Source: Petrimonas sulfuriphila (GTDB taxonomy: Bacteria > Bacteroidota > Bacteroidia > Bacteroidales > Dysgonomonadaceae). Taken from it: DNA of 64,000 nt. The position numbers and the translations under genes were made by a program. The stretch is from the NCBI RefSeq assembly GCF_051201015.1, contig NZ_JBPEHI010000013.1. One strand, given 5' to 3'. This document shows, piece by piece, positions 45,740 to 54,919 of the stretch. Within the stretch, counting starts at the first letter, position 1. Each line of letters opens with the position of its first letter. The notes beneath the pieces were generated by a model. That model had not been told where the DNA came from and searched no databases. It worked only from the letters and a program-made list of their open reading frames with translations.

Positions 45740-47884
45740 CTACTTTTCAATCCCGACTCTGTTCAAAATAAAAGCAAACTCAAAAGCTGTATCTTTAATC
45801 CCGTCGTAACGCCCTGTAGCGCCGCCGTGTCCCGAATCCATATTCATGTGCAATAGCACGAGGTTGTCATCGGTTTTTAGGGCACGGAGTTTGGCAACAT
45901 ATTTGGTGGGTTCGTGAAAAAGCACTTGCGAGTCGTTAATGCCACCAGTAATGAGCATATTGGGATAGTTTTGCGCTTTAATGTTGTCGTAAGGCGAGTA
46001 GGAGAGCATGTAGTTGTAATATTCTTCTTCGTTGGGATTGCCCCATTCCTCGTATTCACCTGTAGTGAGTGGAAGCGTGTCATCCAGCATGGTGTTGATA
46101 ACGTCTATAAACGGTACTTGTGCCACGATGGTTTGATACAGATCCGGACGCATGTTTGTGACGGCCCCCATCAGCAGGCCGCCCGCGCTACCGCCCATAG
46201 CTGCGAGCTTATTTGTAGATGTGTATTTTTCGTTGACCAGCAGTTCACTGCATGCGATAAAATCGGTAAACGTGTTTTTCTTGTGGAGCAGTTTACCCTC
46301 CTCGTACCATTGTTCTCCAAGGTCACTTCCTCCACGTATCTGAGCCAGAGCATACACGAAGCCGCGATCAATGAGGCTGTAAAGGCTTGCGCTGAAAGAC
46401 ACATCGGAACTACTTCCGTAGCTTCCGTAGGAATAGATCAACGCGGGGTTGGTTCCGTCCTTTTTTAATCCTTTCTTGTACACGATGGCCATAGGCACTT
46501 TCACTCCATCGGGGGCAGTTGCCCAAAGACGCTCAACCACATAATCATCGGGATTGAAGCCCGAAGGAATTTCCTGTTCTTTAAGTTTTACCGCCTCACC
46601 TGTAGCAATATTGTATTCGTACAGTGTGCCGGGGCGGTTGAGTGATGTATAGGAATAACGGAAAGTGGTGGCATCATATTCTGGATTTCCGTTTAATCCT
46701 GCCGAGTAAACCGGCTCAGGAAAAGCTATGGTTTTAATTTCCCCTATGCCTGAAGCAGGTTTCGCGATAATCTCACTCAACCCATTTCTGCGCAGTTCGA
46801 TTGTCACGTAATCTCTCAGGATATCGATACCTTCGATCCGAACGTTCTTGTCGTATGCTAGAAACTCTTTCCAGGTGTTGCGGTCTTCATGGCTTGTCAA
46901 GGGTGTTTCGTAAATTTTTCCGTTCAGGTTTTCCTTGTCTTTGTATCGGACAAAAAACTTCTCCTTGTGCGGATAAACTGAATATTCCACGTCTTGGACA
47001 CGGGGCAGAAACACCTTGAACTGTTCGAGCGGTTTATCTGCAGGAATATAGCGTTCGTCGGCGGTAGTGGAGCTTGCCGATGAGATAAAAATGTATTGTT
47101 TGGTCTTGCTCCCCGAAACGTAAGTAGAGAACCGTGCGTCCGTTTCCTCGTATACCAGGTCGGCCCTGGAACCATCCAGTACCTGACGTAAAATTCGGTA
47201 GGAGCGTAACGTGTTGTCGACAATACCGTAAAAAAGTGTCTTGTTATCGTTTGCCCAGGCCACGGAAGTAGCGCCGTTAACCGTAAATCCAACATCCTTG
47301 CCCGAAGCAAGGTCTTTCACTTTCATAATAAATTCCGCATAGGAACCGGTTTCGTTGTAGAAATAGGCTGCTTTGCTGTTGTCGGGACTAATGGAATATC
47401 CCCGGAAAATATATGTCGGCTTCCCTTCCGCCATTTTATTGACGTCGAAAATAATTTCTTCGGGCGCATCCATTGTGTCTTTGCGCCGGCAATAGGTCCG
47501 GTATTGTTTCCCCTTTTCGGTGCGGCTGTAATAATAGTAACCGTCGGAAAACGATGGGTAACTTTCATCATCCTCTTTTATCCGGCCGATAATTTCGTCG
47601 TAAATGGTTTGTTGCAACGCTTTTGTTGATGCCATAACCGTATCGGTATAAGCATTCTCCGCTTTCAGGTAATCAATCACCTTCGGATTATTTTTGTCCT
47701 TCAGCCAATAATAATTATCGATACGCGTTTGCCCGAAATTAGAGAATGTGTCGGGAATTACTTCCGCTACCGGTGGTGCGGGAAAATCTGATTGTTTCAA
47801 CATGACAGTTTCTTTTTTCGAAGGGTTGCAGGCGGTCATCAACGCTGCAGCAACTATTGAAAGGATATAATTCCAGCTTTTCAT
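45740..47884 (-). CDS. ptrB: Oligopeptidase B-like S9 family serine peptidase (lipoprotein)
   Basis: A 714-residue prolyl-oligopeptidase family enzyme: N-terminal propeller and C-terminal alpha/beta hydrolase. The catalytic triad is visible as Ser in AAMGGSAGGLLMGA, Asp in TGGINDSQVLFHEP and His in MDSGHGGATGRY. The N terminus LMTACNPSKK is a lipobox (Cys19), so unlike cytosolic E. coli PtrB this copy is predicted to be exported and lipid-anchored. Cleavage of short peptides after basic residues is the family activity. It is monocistronic or leads into the DUF488 gene. Confidence 0.93.
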   Translation of the reverse strand: MKSWNYILSIVAAALMTACNPSKKETVMLKQSDFPAPPVAEVIPDTFSNFGQTRIDNYYWLKDKNNPKVIDYLKAENAYTDTVMASTKALQQTIYDEIIGRIKEDDESYPSFSDGYYYYSRTEKGKQYRTYCRRKDTMDAPEEIIFDVNKMAEGKPTYIFRGYSISPDNSKAAYFYNETGSYAEFIMKVKDLASGKDVGFTVNGATSVAWANDNKTLFYGIVDNTLRSYRILRQVLDGSRADLVYEETDARFSTYVSGSKTKQYIFISSASSTTADERYIPADKPLEQFKVFLPRVQDVEYSVYPHKEKFFVRYKDKENLNGKIYETPLTSHEDRNTWKEFLAYDKNVRIEGIDILRDYVTIELRRNGLSEIIAKPASGIGEIKTIAFPEPVYSAGLNGNPEYDATTFRYSYTSLNRPGTLYEYNIATGEAVKLKEQEIPSGFNPDDYVVERLWATAPDGVKVPMAIVYKKGLKKDGTNPALIYSYGSYGSSSDVSFSASLYSLIDRGFVYALAQIRGGSDLGEQWYEEGKLLHKKNTFTDFIACSELLVNEKYTSTNKLAAMGGSAGGLLMGAVTNMRPDLYQTIVAQVPFIDVINTMLDDTLPLTTGEYEEWGNPNEEEYYNYMLSYSPYDNIKAQNYPNMLITGGINDSQVLFHEPTKYVAKLRALKTDDNLVLLHMNMDSGHGGATGRYDGIKDTAFEFAFILNRVGIEK

Positions 47885-48103
47885 TATTGTTGGATTTATT
47901 CGTTTACAATATGGAGTTCAATTTATATGCTTTTTTGTCAGCATTTTTTAGAAAAACAGTATCCCGGTTGAGCCGGCCGTATAAAAATTGTTTGTTTATA
48001 TGGATTTAAAACGATGCAAATGTATGATTTATTATTGATAATTGTGTTTTATGAACAAAAAAATTATCCTTATGTTATATCAAATAACTCATTTAACAAG
48101 TAA

Positions 48104-48994
48104 ATGCAACACCACAATCATACTCATCACAACGAGGACGTCAAGAACATCCGGGTGGCATTTTTTCTTAATCTCCTTTTTACGGTAATTGAGATCGTAG
48201 GTGGCATACTGACAAACAGTGTCGCTATCCTGTCTGATGCGGTACATGATTTAGGCGACAGTTTTTCGCTGGGCTTGTCGTGGTACTTTCAGAAAATTGC
48301 CAAGCGTCCGCGTACCAGGAACTACACCTACGGTTACAAACGCTTTTCCCTAATGGGTGCTGTGATCAACTCGGTGATATTGACTGTGGGCAGCGTGCTT
48401 ATTTTGATGAATGCCATTCCGCGGCTGTTCAACCCGCAGCAACCCGATGTAAAGGGAATGCTTTTACTTGCCGTGCTGGGTGTTGTGGTGAACGGCGCAG
48501 CAGTGCTGAAGCTGCGTAAAGGACGCTCATTGAACGAAAAAGTAGTTTCGTTACATCTGCTTGAAGATGTACTGGGATGGCTGGCCGTCCTTCTTGGTGC
48601 CGGCGTCATGTATTTCGTGGATGCACCGTTTATCGATCCGCTGCTTTCCATTGCCATTTCAGTGTTTATTCTTTTCAACGTATACCGGAATATTCGTGAG
48701 AGTTTACGGATTATTTTGCAAGGCAGTCCCGATTTGATCAATATCGATGAGATTGAAAAGACGGTTATGGCGCTTATGAACGTAAAAAATGTTCATGACC
48801 TGCATGTCTGGTCGGTGGACGGAGAATATAACGTACTGACCATCCATGTAGTGCTTACAAAACCGTTGTCCATGGCTGAACTGCATAGTCTGAAGAAAGA
48901 GATCCGGAGGAGACTGTTCTCGCTAAATGTACAACATTCTACCATCGAGTTTGAAACACCCGATGAAGACTGTGAGCTGGAGGAGTGTTGCTAA
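48104..48994 (+). CDS. CDF-family zinc/divalent cation exporter (CzcD-like)
   Basis: A 296-residue cation diffusion facilitator. The N terminus is His-rich (MQHHNHTHHNED) and the C terminus is Cys/acid-rich (PDEDCELEECC), both likely metal-binding. Helix 2 has SDAVHDLGDSFSLGL and helix 5 has HLLEDVLGW, carrying the His/Asp transport-site pattern of zinc exporters. A cytoplasmic regulatory domain follows (VMALMNVKNVHDLHVWSVDGEYNVLTIHV). It stands alone, with an A-rich leader. Confidence 0.94.
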   Translation: MQHHNHTHHNEDVKNIRVAFFLNLLFTVIEIVGGILTNSVAILSDAVHDLGDSFSLGLSWYFQKIAKRPRTRNYTYGYKRFSLMGAVINSVILTVGSVLILMNAIPRLFNPQQPDVKGMLLLAVLGVVVNGAAVLKLRKGRSLNEKVVSLHLLEDVLGWLAVLLGAGVMYFVDAPFIDPLLSIAISVFILFNVYRNIRESLRIILQGSPDLINIDEIEKTVMALMNVKNVHDLHVWSVDGEYNVLTIHVVLTKPLSMAELHSLKKEIRRRLFSLNVQHSTIEFETPDEDCELEECC

Positions 48995-49062
48995 AGCATG
49001 AAGTCGCTTCGCAAGCCGTTTGCTGACCATAGAACCGTTTGCTTATTTTATACATTGTTTTT

Positions 49063-50361
49063 TCAATCTTTTGAAGTTTTTATCAAGTTGACTTCGATAA
49101 TATTCTTTGTTTCCGATTTATCTATTTTATACGTTATCGCCGAAGGTGCTGTTCCGGTATAAATTCCATTCATAAATAAGCAATCGGTTATGGGAGCTTC
49201 AATAGTAATCAACGATTTCCCGTCTCCTGTTAAATTGGATGCATAGATATTGTTGATTTTTCCGGCAATGGATAATTTACCGTATCCCCGGCCTCCTATG
49301 TATAGGGTATAAGGGCTTCCCATATACGGTGCCTGGCTGTCAGGCCTGTTTGTTACAACAACTCCGTCGATGTATACGTGATGAATGCTTGCGTTATCGC
49401 TGGCACGTATTGCTACTCCCGGATAATTGGTCCGGCAGTTTGTGATGAATATTTGTTCGGTGTCGTCCTCGGGACCGTTCCAGCGGGTAGAGGTCACCTG
49501 ATACGAGTTTATATCTCCGTTTGAGTGATAATAAGGTTCAATATCCAAACTTGATAAAGCGATAAAATCATCACCGGTTAAACCGGAAATATCGTCTATC
49601 TTAAAGTATTTACATCCATGCCTTAAATCTATACCGTCTTTATTATATACACTCACTTTTTTTCCGTTAATTTCAATGATTTCCGGATTATTGAAACGGA
49701 TGGCCGATATTTCGGCATTTTTTGTCCTTTCAAAACTCATGGCCCAGGCATGGGAGTTTTGAATCGTGACATTTTTTATGGAAAATTCGTCCACTAAGGC
49801 AATCTGAATCAGGTTGTTCCTCCAGTCGCCTCGTTGTTTTTCGCCTTTCTTTCCAGCGTCACTGCCGTAGCTTATCCGTCCTTTGCCGGTTCCCATTACC
49901 AGTGTGCGGTAGGCATCTCCTGTGGCGCGGGGATTATCGGCTCCTTTCAGCAGGACTTTTCCTACTCCGATAAGGTGTATGTTATTCAACCATACAGGAT
50001 GTTCAATTCCTGTTCCTACATTTTCGCTTCTGAACATATTGTCGCGGCATTCATCGGAAAGTTGGATGGTGCAATTGTCTAAAATGATGGTTATGTCTGA
50101 AGGCAGTAAAATAGCCCGGTCTATTTTCCAAGCAAGTGTACCGTTGGCATTGCTTTGCGGGATGACCACCTTACGGGAAGTTTTTTGGGCAAGACGAATA
50201 GCTTGTTGGATTCGTTCAATGTCAGAACCTTTGAATTGATTGGGAGTGATGTCTACAAAAAAATCATTTTTAATTGGTTGTGAGTGGATGTTTTCTATGC
50301 AATAGCCGGATAAAAGAAAATTCAAACACAAAAAACAAAACAACAAATCAACGTTTCTCAT
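49063..50361 (-). CDS. GH28-like right-handed beta-helix glycosidase
   Basis: A 432-residue exported protein with a signal peptide. Parallel beta-helix pattern begins after IQQAIRLAQKTSRKVVIP. NKDGIDLRHG (Asp242, Asp245) and LTGDDFIALSS (Asp264, Asp265) match the catalytic Asp motifs of GH28 (NxDGxD, GDD). YPGVAIRASDN replaces the usual GHG region and I see no RIK motif, so this is a divergent member and its substrate is not clear (uronide or other). It lies 133 bases downstream of the GH92 gene on the same strand. Confidence 0.8.
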   Translation of the reverse strand: MRNVDLLFCFLCLNFLLSGYCIENIHSQPIKNDFFVDITPNQFKGSDIERIQQAIRLAQKTSRKVVIPQSNANGTLAWKIDRAILLPSDITIILDNCTIQLSDECRDNMFRSENVGTGIEHPVWLNNIHLIGVGKVLLKGADNPRATGDAYRTLVMGTGKGRISYGSDAGKKGEKQRGDWRNNLIQIALVDEFSIKNVTIQNSHAWAMSFERTKNAEISAIRFNNPEIIEINGKKVSVYNKDGIDLRHGCKYFKIDDISGLTGDDFIALSSLDIEPYYHSNGDINSYQVTSTRWNGPEDDTEQIFITNCRTNYPGVAIRASDNASIHHVYIDGVVVTNRPDSQAPYMGSPYTLYIGGRGYGKLSIAGKINNIYASNLTGDGKSLITIEAPITDCLFMNGIYTGTAPSAITYKIDKSETKNIIEVNLIKTSKD

Positions 50362-50494
50362 TTTCGTCTTTATTATTTAAAAATTAAAAATCAAAGGTGG
50401 ATGGTTGTTTCTAATCTATTCCGGAAATCCAATCCACAGAAACAGAAACAACCCCCCAATTAATTTTTACTAAATACACAACAGATAAAATTTA

Positions 50495-52702
50495 TTACTT
50501 TTTAACTTCACTTGTCATATAAAACACCAATGAACTTCCGTCCATTATGTCCTTATACGTAATGGTTCTCTTGCCGTACGGCTTTCCGTTAAGTTCCACT
50601 TTCTCGACGTAGAGGTTTTCTTTCGACAGGTTTTTGGCCTCCATCGTAAACCATTTGCCGTTGCCTATATCAATGCTTGCCGAAGTAACTTGTGGGGCGC
50701 CCAGCACAAACTCGCCGCTTACGGGGTTTACCGGATAAAAACCCATTGCCGAGAACATATACCAGGCCGACATTTGCCCGCAATCATCGTTCCCGATAAG
50801 TCCATCGGGTTTGTTCTTGTAAAAATCGGTGCAGATCTTCCGTACGAGGCGTTGCGTTTCCCCGGGACGGTCGAGGTAGGGGTAAATGTAGGCTACGTGG
50901 TGGCTCGGCTCGTTTCCGTGTGCATATTGTCCGATAAGTCCCGTTACGTCTGATAGCGTTCCGGTCGATTCCTGCTCGGTGTTGAACAGGTAATCCAGCA
51001 CTTCACCTGCTTTTTCCTTTCCGCCCATCCATTCAATTAATCCCGGAATATCTTGCATCACATGCCACGTGTATTGGAGGGCGTTTCCTTCGGTATAATG
51101 TCCACCGACATTTGAATCTGCGTGCGCCAGTGCATACGGATCGAAAGGCGTAAGCCATTTCCCTTTTGAGTCTTTCGGACGCATGGAGTTGGTCGCTTTG
51201 TCGTAGTGATTTTTGTAATAATCGGCCCGTTTTCTGAAAAAAGCAGCATCCTCCGTTTTGCCCAGTTTTTCTGCAAAAACAGCCATGCAATAGTCGTCGA
51301 ATCCACATTCGAGTGTACGGGAAACCGACTCTACCTTGATCAGATCATACGGATAATATCCGAATTTGTCGTATATATCCCAATCAGACTTATAGTGTTT
51401 ACTTTCGGTAATGGATTTCTTTATTTCGTTATAGGCCCGTTCAGCATCGAATCCCGTAAACCCTTTCAGGTAAGCATCTACGATCATCGGAACAGAATGG
51501 TTCCCGATCATGGTGTAAGTTTCCTGTCCCCACAAAGACCAGATAGGCAGATGCCCCTGCTGCTCGCTGTAGTCGAGCATTGAGTTCACAAAATCGGGTA
51601 TAAGTTCAGGGGTGAGGATGGTATACATGGGAAAGGCTGCCCGGAAAGTATCCCACTGCGACCACGTGGAATAGTATTTTCCGTTGGGTGATTGCGACAC
51701 TTTACGGCTTGGACCCGTATATTTCCCATCCACATCGGCAATGTTGTTGGGTTGAATATACAGGTGATACATCGATGTATAGAAGTTCACTTTATCGTCT
51801 TCCGATCCCTCTATTTTTACTTTTGCCAGGTAGCTGTTCCATCCCTTTTTTGCATCCTGCAGCACCGATTCGAAATCCCAGCCTGGAACTTCGGCTGCCA
51901 GGTTGGCTTTTGCTCCTTCCACGCTTGCAGACGACATCCCAATTTTCATGTTTAGCGTATCGGCGTTGTGCATGTCGAACGTAAGAACGTAGCGTGACGA
52001 TTTTTCAAGCGGACTACGTTTCGGAAGTTCTTCTTTGGTTACAATTGGTTTGTCAAATTCGATTACAAAGTAATAAATCCGTTCCACCCATTCCGTCCGT
52101 CTCGTAAAACCCGAAATTACCCGGTCACTTTCGAAGGTTACTTCATTATCAAGCACGTGTGTGTGAAAACGAGCGTCCTGCCACACCAGTCCGCTTTGAA
52201 AATCGGCGAGGATATTGGCCGCTTTCCCTTTAGGAAAAGCATATTTGTGAAAAGCAACGTGTGGCGACGCCGTAATCTCTACGTTCACTTCGTTATCCAA
52301 AAGTTGTACGGCATAATATCCGGGAGAAGCTTTTTCCGTAGCTTTGTCGAAACGGCTGTCAAAACTATCCCGCTTCTCTCCCGAAAACGGTTGTACCAGC
52401 AAATCTCCCAGATCTACGCATCCGGTTCCGTTTAATCGGTTTTGTGTAAATCCCTGAATCAGCGAATCCTCGTAGAAGTATCCCGAGCAGTATGCCCACG
52501 AAAAATTGCCGGTTTGCGGTCCGGCCTGAATCATTCCCAGAGGATAGGTTGCCCCGGGAAATGTATGGCCGGTAAAAGCTGTCCCGATAAATGGATTCAC
52601 GTACTTGGTGTAATCGGATTCATCGGTCTTTATACCTTGTTTTTGTTGTGTGCAGGCAACAGCCAGCACGGCTGCCGTCACACAAAAAAGAATTTTTTTC
52701 AT
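50495..52702 (-). CDS. GH92 family alpha-mannosidase (lipoprotein)
   Basis: A 735-residue GH92 enzyme with a lipobox (LAVACTQQ, Cys17), so it is membrane-anchored. The signatures are textbook: YVNPFIGTAFTGHTFPGATYPLGMIQAGP, GCVDLGDLL, HGNEPSHHVAY with acid Glu598, and GNDDCGQMSAWYMFSAMGFYPVNP at 637 onward. This is the pattern of the exo-alpha-1,2-mannosidase branch, though exact linkage is inferred. It is separate from the main mannan locus and lies 24 bases behind an OPT transporter gene. Confidence 0.94.
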   Translation of the reverse strand: MKKILFCVTAAVLAVACTQQKQGIKTDESDYTKYVNPFIGTAFTGHTFPGATYPLGMIQAGPQTGNFSWAYCSGYFYEDSLIQGFTQNRLNGTGCVDLGDLLVQPFSGEKRDSFDSRFDKATEKASPGYYAVQLLDNEVNVEITASPHVAFHKYAFPKGKAANILADFQSGLVWQDARFHTHVLDNEVTFESDRVISGFTRRTEWVERIYYFVIEFDKPIVTKEELPKRSPLEKSSRYVLTFDMHNADTLNMKIGMSSASVEGAKANLAAEVPGWDFESVLQDAKKGWNSYLAKVKIEGSEDDKVNFYTSMYHLYIQPNNIADVDGKYTGPSRKVSQSPNGKYYSTWSQWDTFRAAFPMYTILTPELIPDFVNSMLDYSEQQGHLPIWSLWGQETYTMIGNHSVPMIVDAYLKGFTGFDAERAYNEIKKSITESKHYKSDWDIYDKFGYYPYDLIKVESVSRTLECGFDDYCMAVFAEKLGKTEDAAFFRKRADYYKNHYDKATNSMRPKDSKGKWLTPFDPYALAHADSNVGGHYTEGNALQYTWHVMQDIPGLIEWMGGKEKAGEVLDYLFNTEQESTGTLSDVTGLIGQYAHGNEPSHHVAYIYPYLDRPGETQRLVRKICTDFYKNKPDGLIGNDDCGQMSAWYMFSAMGFYPVNPVSGEFVLGAPQVTSASIDIGNGKWFTMEAKNLSKENLYVEKVELNGKPYGKRTITYKDIMDGSSLVFYMTSEVKK

Positions 52703-52726
52703 TGTCTTGTTGTTCTTTATTTCAGT

Positions 52727-54742
52727 TCATTTCTTCGCCCTCATGGCTTCCCAGACAAAATAAGTGATCAGCGCGGTGAAAGCGATCAAAGCAGTAACCT
52801 GAGCTCCTGTGCCGTGCGGGTCTTCCCAAATACGCAAGTTGAGTGCATTCCCATTGCCTGTAACAAAAATGACCAGTGCGCCGATAACGCCGAACAGTGC
52901 AGCGCCCGCTATAAAACCCGATGCAATAAGTATCGCACGTTGATGGCGGGCATTGTTGAGCACCGGATCTTTTGAACGTTTGCTGATCCAGTGGTTGAGT
53001 AATCCCCCCACTACAAGCGGTGTGTTTAACGGTAGCGGGATAAACATCCCGAGCGCAAACGCCAACGGGGATATGTTCAGCCAGTTGATGAGAATAGAGA
53101 TGACCGCGCCGATTCCCAGCAACATCCAGCTGACACCCGAACCGGACATCAAGGGTTCGATAATGGCGGCCATAGCGTTGGCCTGCGGTGCCACCATCGG
53201 GTTGGTGTGCGTTTCAGTTGCGACAAATCCGTACGCCTCGTTCAGAATAAATATTACGGCTCCGACGGTAGCGGCGGAAACCAGCGTTCCCAGGAACTTA
53301 AACGATTCCTGTTTGGCAGGAGTTGTCCCAATCCAGTACCCGATTTTCAGGTCGGTCACGAAACCGCCTGCCATTGAAAGTGCGGTACAGACAATACCTC
53401 CGATAATTAGCCCGCTGACCATTCCCTGCCATCCTTTCAACCCTACGGCAACAAGGATTACCGATGAAAGGATCAGGGTCATCAGGGTCATTCCCGAAAC
53501 GGGATTGGTCCCTACAATGGCGATTGCGTTGGCAGCAACCGTAGTGAACAGGAACGAGATGACGGTTATGGTGATCAGCGCTACAATAGCCTGAACAAGA
53601 GTGACCTTAACGCCGGCGAGCAGGAATATAAAAACAGCAACAAGTGTCAAAAACAGGAACAACATGACAAACGACATCTTCAGATCGCGTTGCGTGCGTT
53701 CTCCCCTGAGTTCCCTGTCGTGGATTTTTCCTTTTTTACTTCCCACGGCCAGTTTAAAAGCGTTTCCGATAACTCCCGACGATTTGATAATTCCGATAAT
53801 CCCCGCCATGGCAATGGCGCCAATACCTATCGGACGTACGTAGACGGCAAAAATTTCTTCTGCAGACATTGCCGCGAACGGGTTCATTCCTCCGTTTGCT
53901 GCCGCCAAGGCTCCTATCTCGTTTACCAGGGGTATGAGTACAAGCCAAGAAAGCAAAGACCCAACCGTAATGATAAGGGCGTAACGTAATCCTACAAGAT
54001 AGCCGAAACTGAAAATAAGTGCGCTGACGTTGAACTTCAGTACCATTTTGAACTTTTCAGCCAGCAGGGCCCCGGCAGGAATGATGCGTGTGGATATCTC
54101 TTCGCTCCACAAGCGCAAGGCCGAAAAGCAGAAGTCGAACAGTCCTCCGATCAAACCACTTGTTACCAGTAGTTTGGCTTGATTGCCTCCTTTTTCGCCT
54201 GTCATCAGAATTTCGGTTGTCGCCGTAGCTTCAGGAAACGGCAACTTGCCGTGCATCTCTTTTACAAAGTATTTTCTGAAAGGGATAAGAAACAGTATTC
54301 CCAAAAATCCACCGAAGAGCGATGAAAAGAAAATCTGCCAGAAGTCCACCTGAATCTCAGGATACTTGGCCTGCAGAATGTAGAGTCCTGGAATGGTAAA
54401 AACAGCCCCGGCAACGATCACTCCCGATGAAGCTCCGATGGATTGGATAATTACGTTTTGCCCCAGTGCGTTCTTTTTTCGCAAAGCTGCCGACGCGCCT
54501 ACGGCTATAATGGAAATAGGAATGGCTGCTTCAAAAACCTGTCCGATTTTCAATCCGGAATAGGCTGCCGCTGCTGAAAAGATTATGGCCATCAGTAATC
54601 CCATTCCTACAGACCAGGGTGTGATTTCTTTGATTGCCCTGTCCGCAGGTAATACCGGTTTGTACTCCTCACCTTCCTTAAGCTCTGAGTAAGCGTTTTC
54701 AGGCAAGCTAACCGGCTGTTTGTCATCTTTATTTGATTGCAT
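52727..54742 (-). CDS. OPT family oligopeptide transporter
   Basis: A 671-residue polytopic inner-membrane protein with about 14-16 hydrophobic helices. The N-terminal EITPWSVGMGLLMAIIFSAAAAYSGLKIGQVFEAAIPISI and the KLPFPEATATTEILMTGEKGG block are typical of bacterial OPT transporters, which import oligopeptides or metal-peptide complexes by proton symport. The GH92 gene follows 24 bases downstream, suggesting a two-gene unit. The substrate cannot be read from sequence. Confidence 0.92.
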   Translation of the reverse strand: MQSNKDDKQPVSLPENAYSELKEGEEYKPVLPADRAIKEITPWSVGMGLLMAIIFSAAAAYSGLKIGQVFEAAIPISIIAVGASAALRKKNALGQNVIIQSIGASSGVIVAGAVFTIPGLYILQAKYPEIQVDFWQIFFSSLFGGFLGILFLIPFRKYFVKEMHGKLPFPEATATTEILMTGEKGGNQAKLLVTSGLIGGLFDFCFSALRLWSEEISTRIIPAGALLAEKFKMVLKFNVSALIFSFGYLVGLRYALIITVGSLLSWLVLIPLVNEIGALAAANGGMNPFAAMSAEEIFAVYVRPIGIGAIAMAGIIGIIKSSGVIGNAFKLAVGSKKGKIHDRELRGERTQRDLKMSFVMLFLFLTLVAVFIFLLAGVKVTLVQAIVALITITVISFLFTTVAANAIAIVGTNPVSGMTLMTLILSSVILVAVGLKGWQGMVSGLIIGGIVCTALSMAGGFVTDLKIGYWIGTTPAKQESFKFLGTLVSAATVGAVIFILNEAYGFVATETHTNPMVAPQANAMAAIIEPLMSGSGVSWMLLGIGAVISILINWLNISPLAFALGMFIPLPLNTPLVVGGLLNHWISKRSKDPVLNNARHQRAILIASGFIAGAALFGVIGALVIFVTGNGNALNLRIWEDPHGTGAQVTALIAFTALITYFVWEAMRAKK

Positions 54743-54831
54743 GGTTTCTTATTTTTATTTTAATGATGCGATGAATGGCACGAAAATACAAAAAATCTGT
54801 GAAATATTCAGTTAGAAACTGTTTTGATTTT

Positions 54832-54864
54832 TTTGACGCCTGTTTCGAACATTTCGTACCTTAA
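54832..54864 (+). promoter_or_regulatory. Candidate promoter of the aconitase cluster
   Basis: TTTG (54832-54835), a 21-base spacer and TACCTTAA (54857-54864; 6 of 8 to TAnnTTTG) precede the aconitase ATG (54920) by about 55 bases. The -33 box lies inside the motif shared with the mntP upstream region. Confidence 0.35.
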
Positions 54865-54919
54865 ATTGTTGAAACGCCAGTCATCGCATTATAAATCACA
54901 TTATACCCATTTTATTTCT

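Noticed and set aside
45914..46468. A 184-codon plus-strand open frame
   Set aside because: It is antisense to the oligopeptidase gene, whose catalytic Ser motif lies in the same stretch. No independent start context or homology is apparent.
47885..48103. A tRNA or small RNA in the gap between the oligopeptidase and the CDF exporter
   Set aside because: No cloverleaf could be drawn. The gap holds AT-rich DNA, a short weak ccgg hairpin and a TACATTTG word on the minus strand too far from the gene to call a promoter.
52953..53594. A 213-codon open frame on the plus strand opposite the OPT transporter
   Set aside because: It lies wholly antisense to a clear membrane transporter, has no recognisable domain and reflects the low stop frequency opposite hydrophobic coding sequence.
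54824..54919. A 32-residue N-terminal extension of aconitase
   Set aside because: It would start upstream of the candidate promoter and has no family similarity; aconitases of this type begin at the MIFDIDMIREVY-like sequence.
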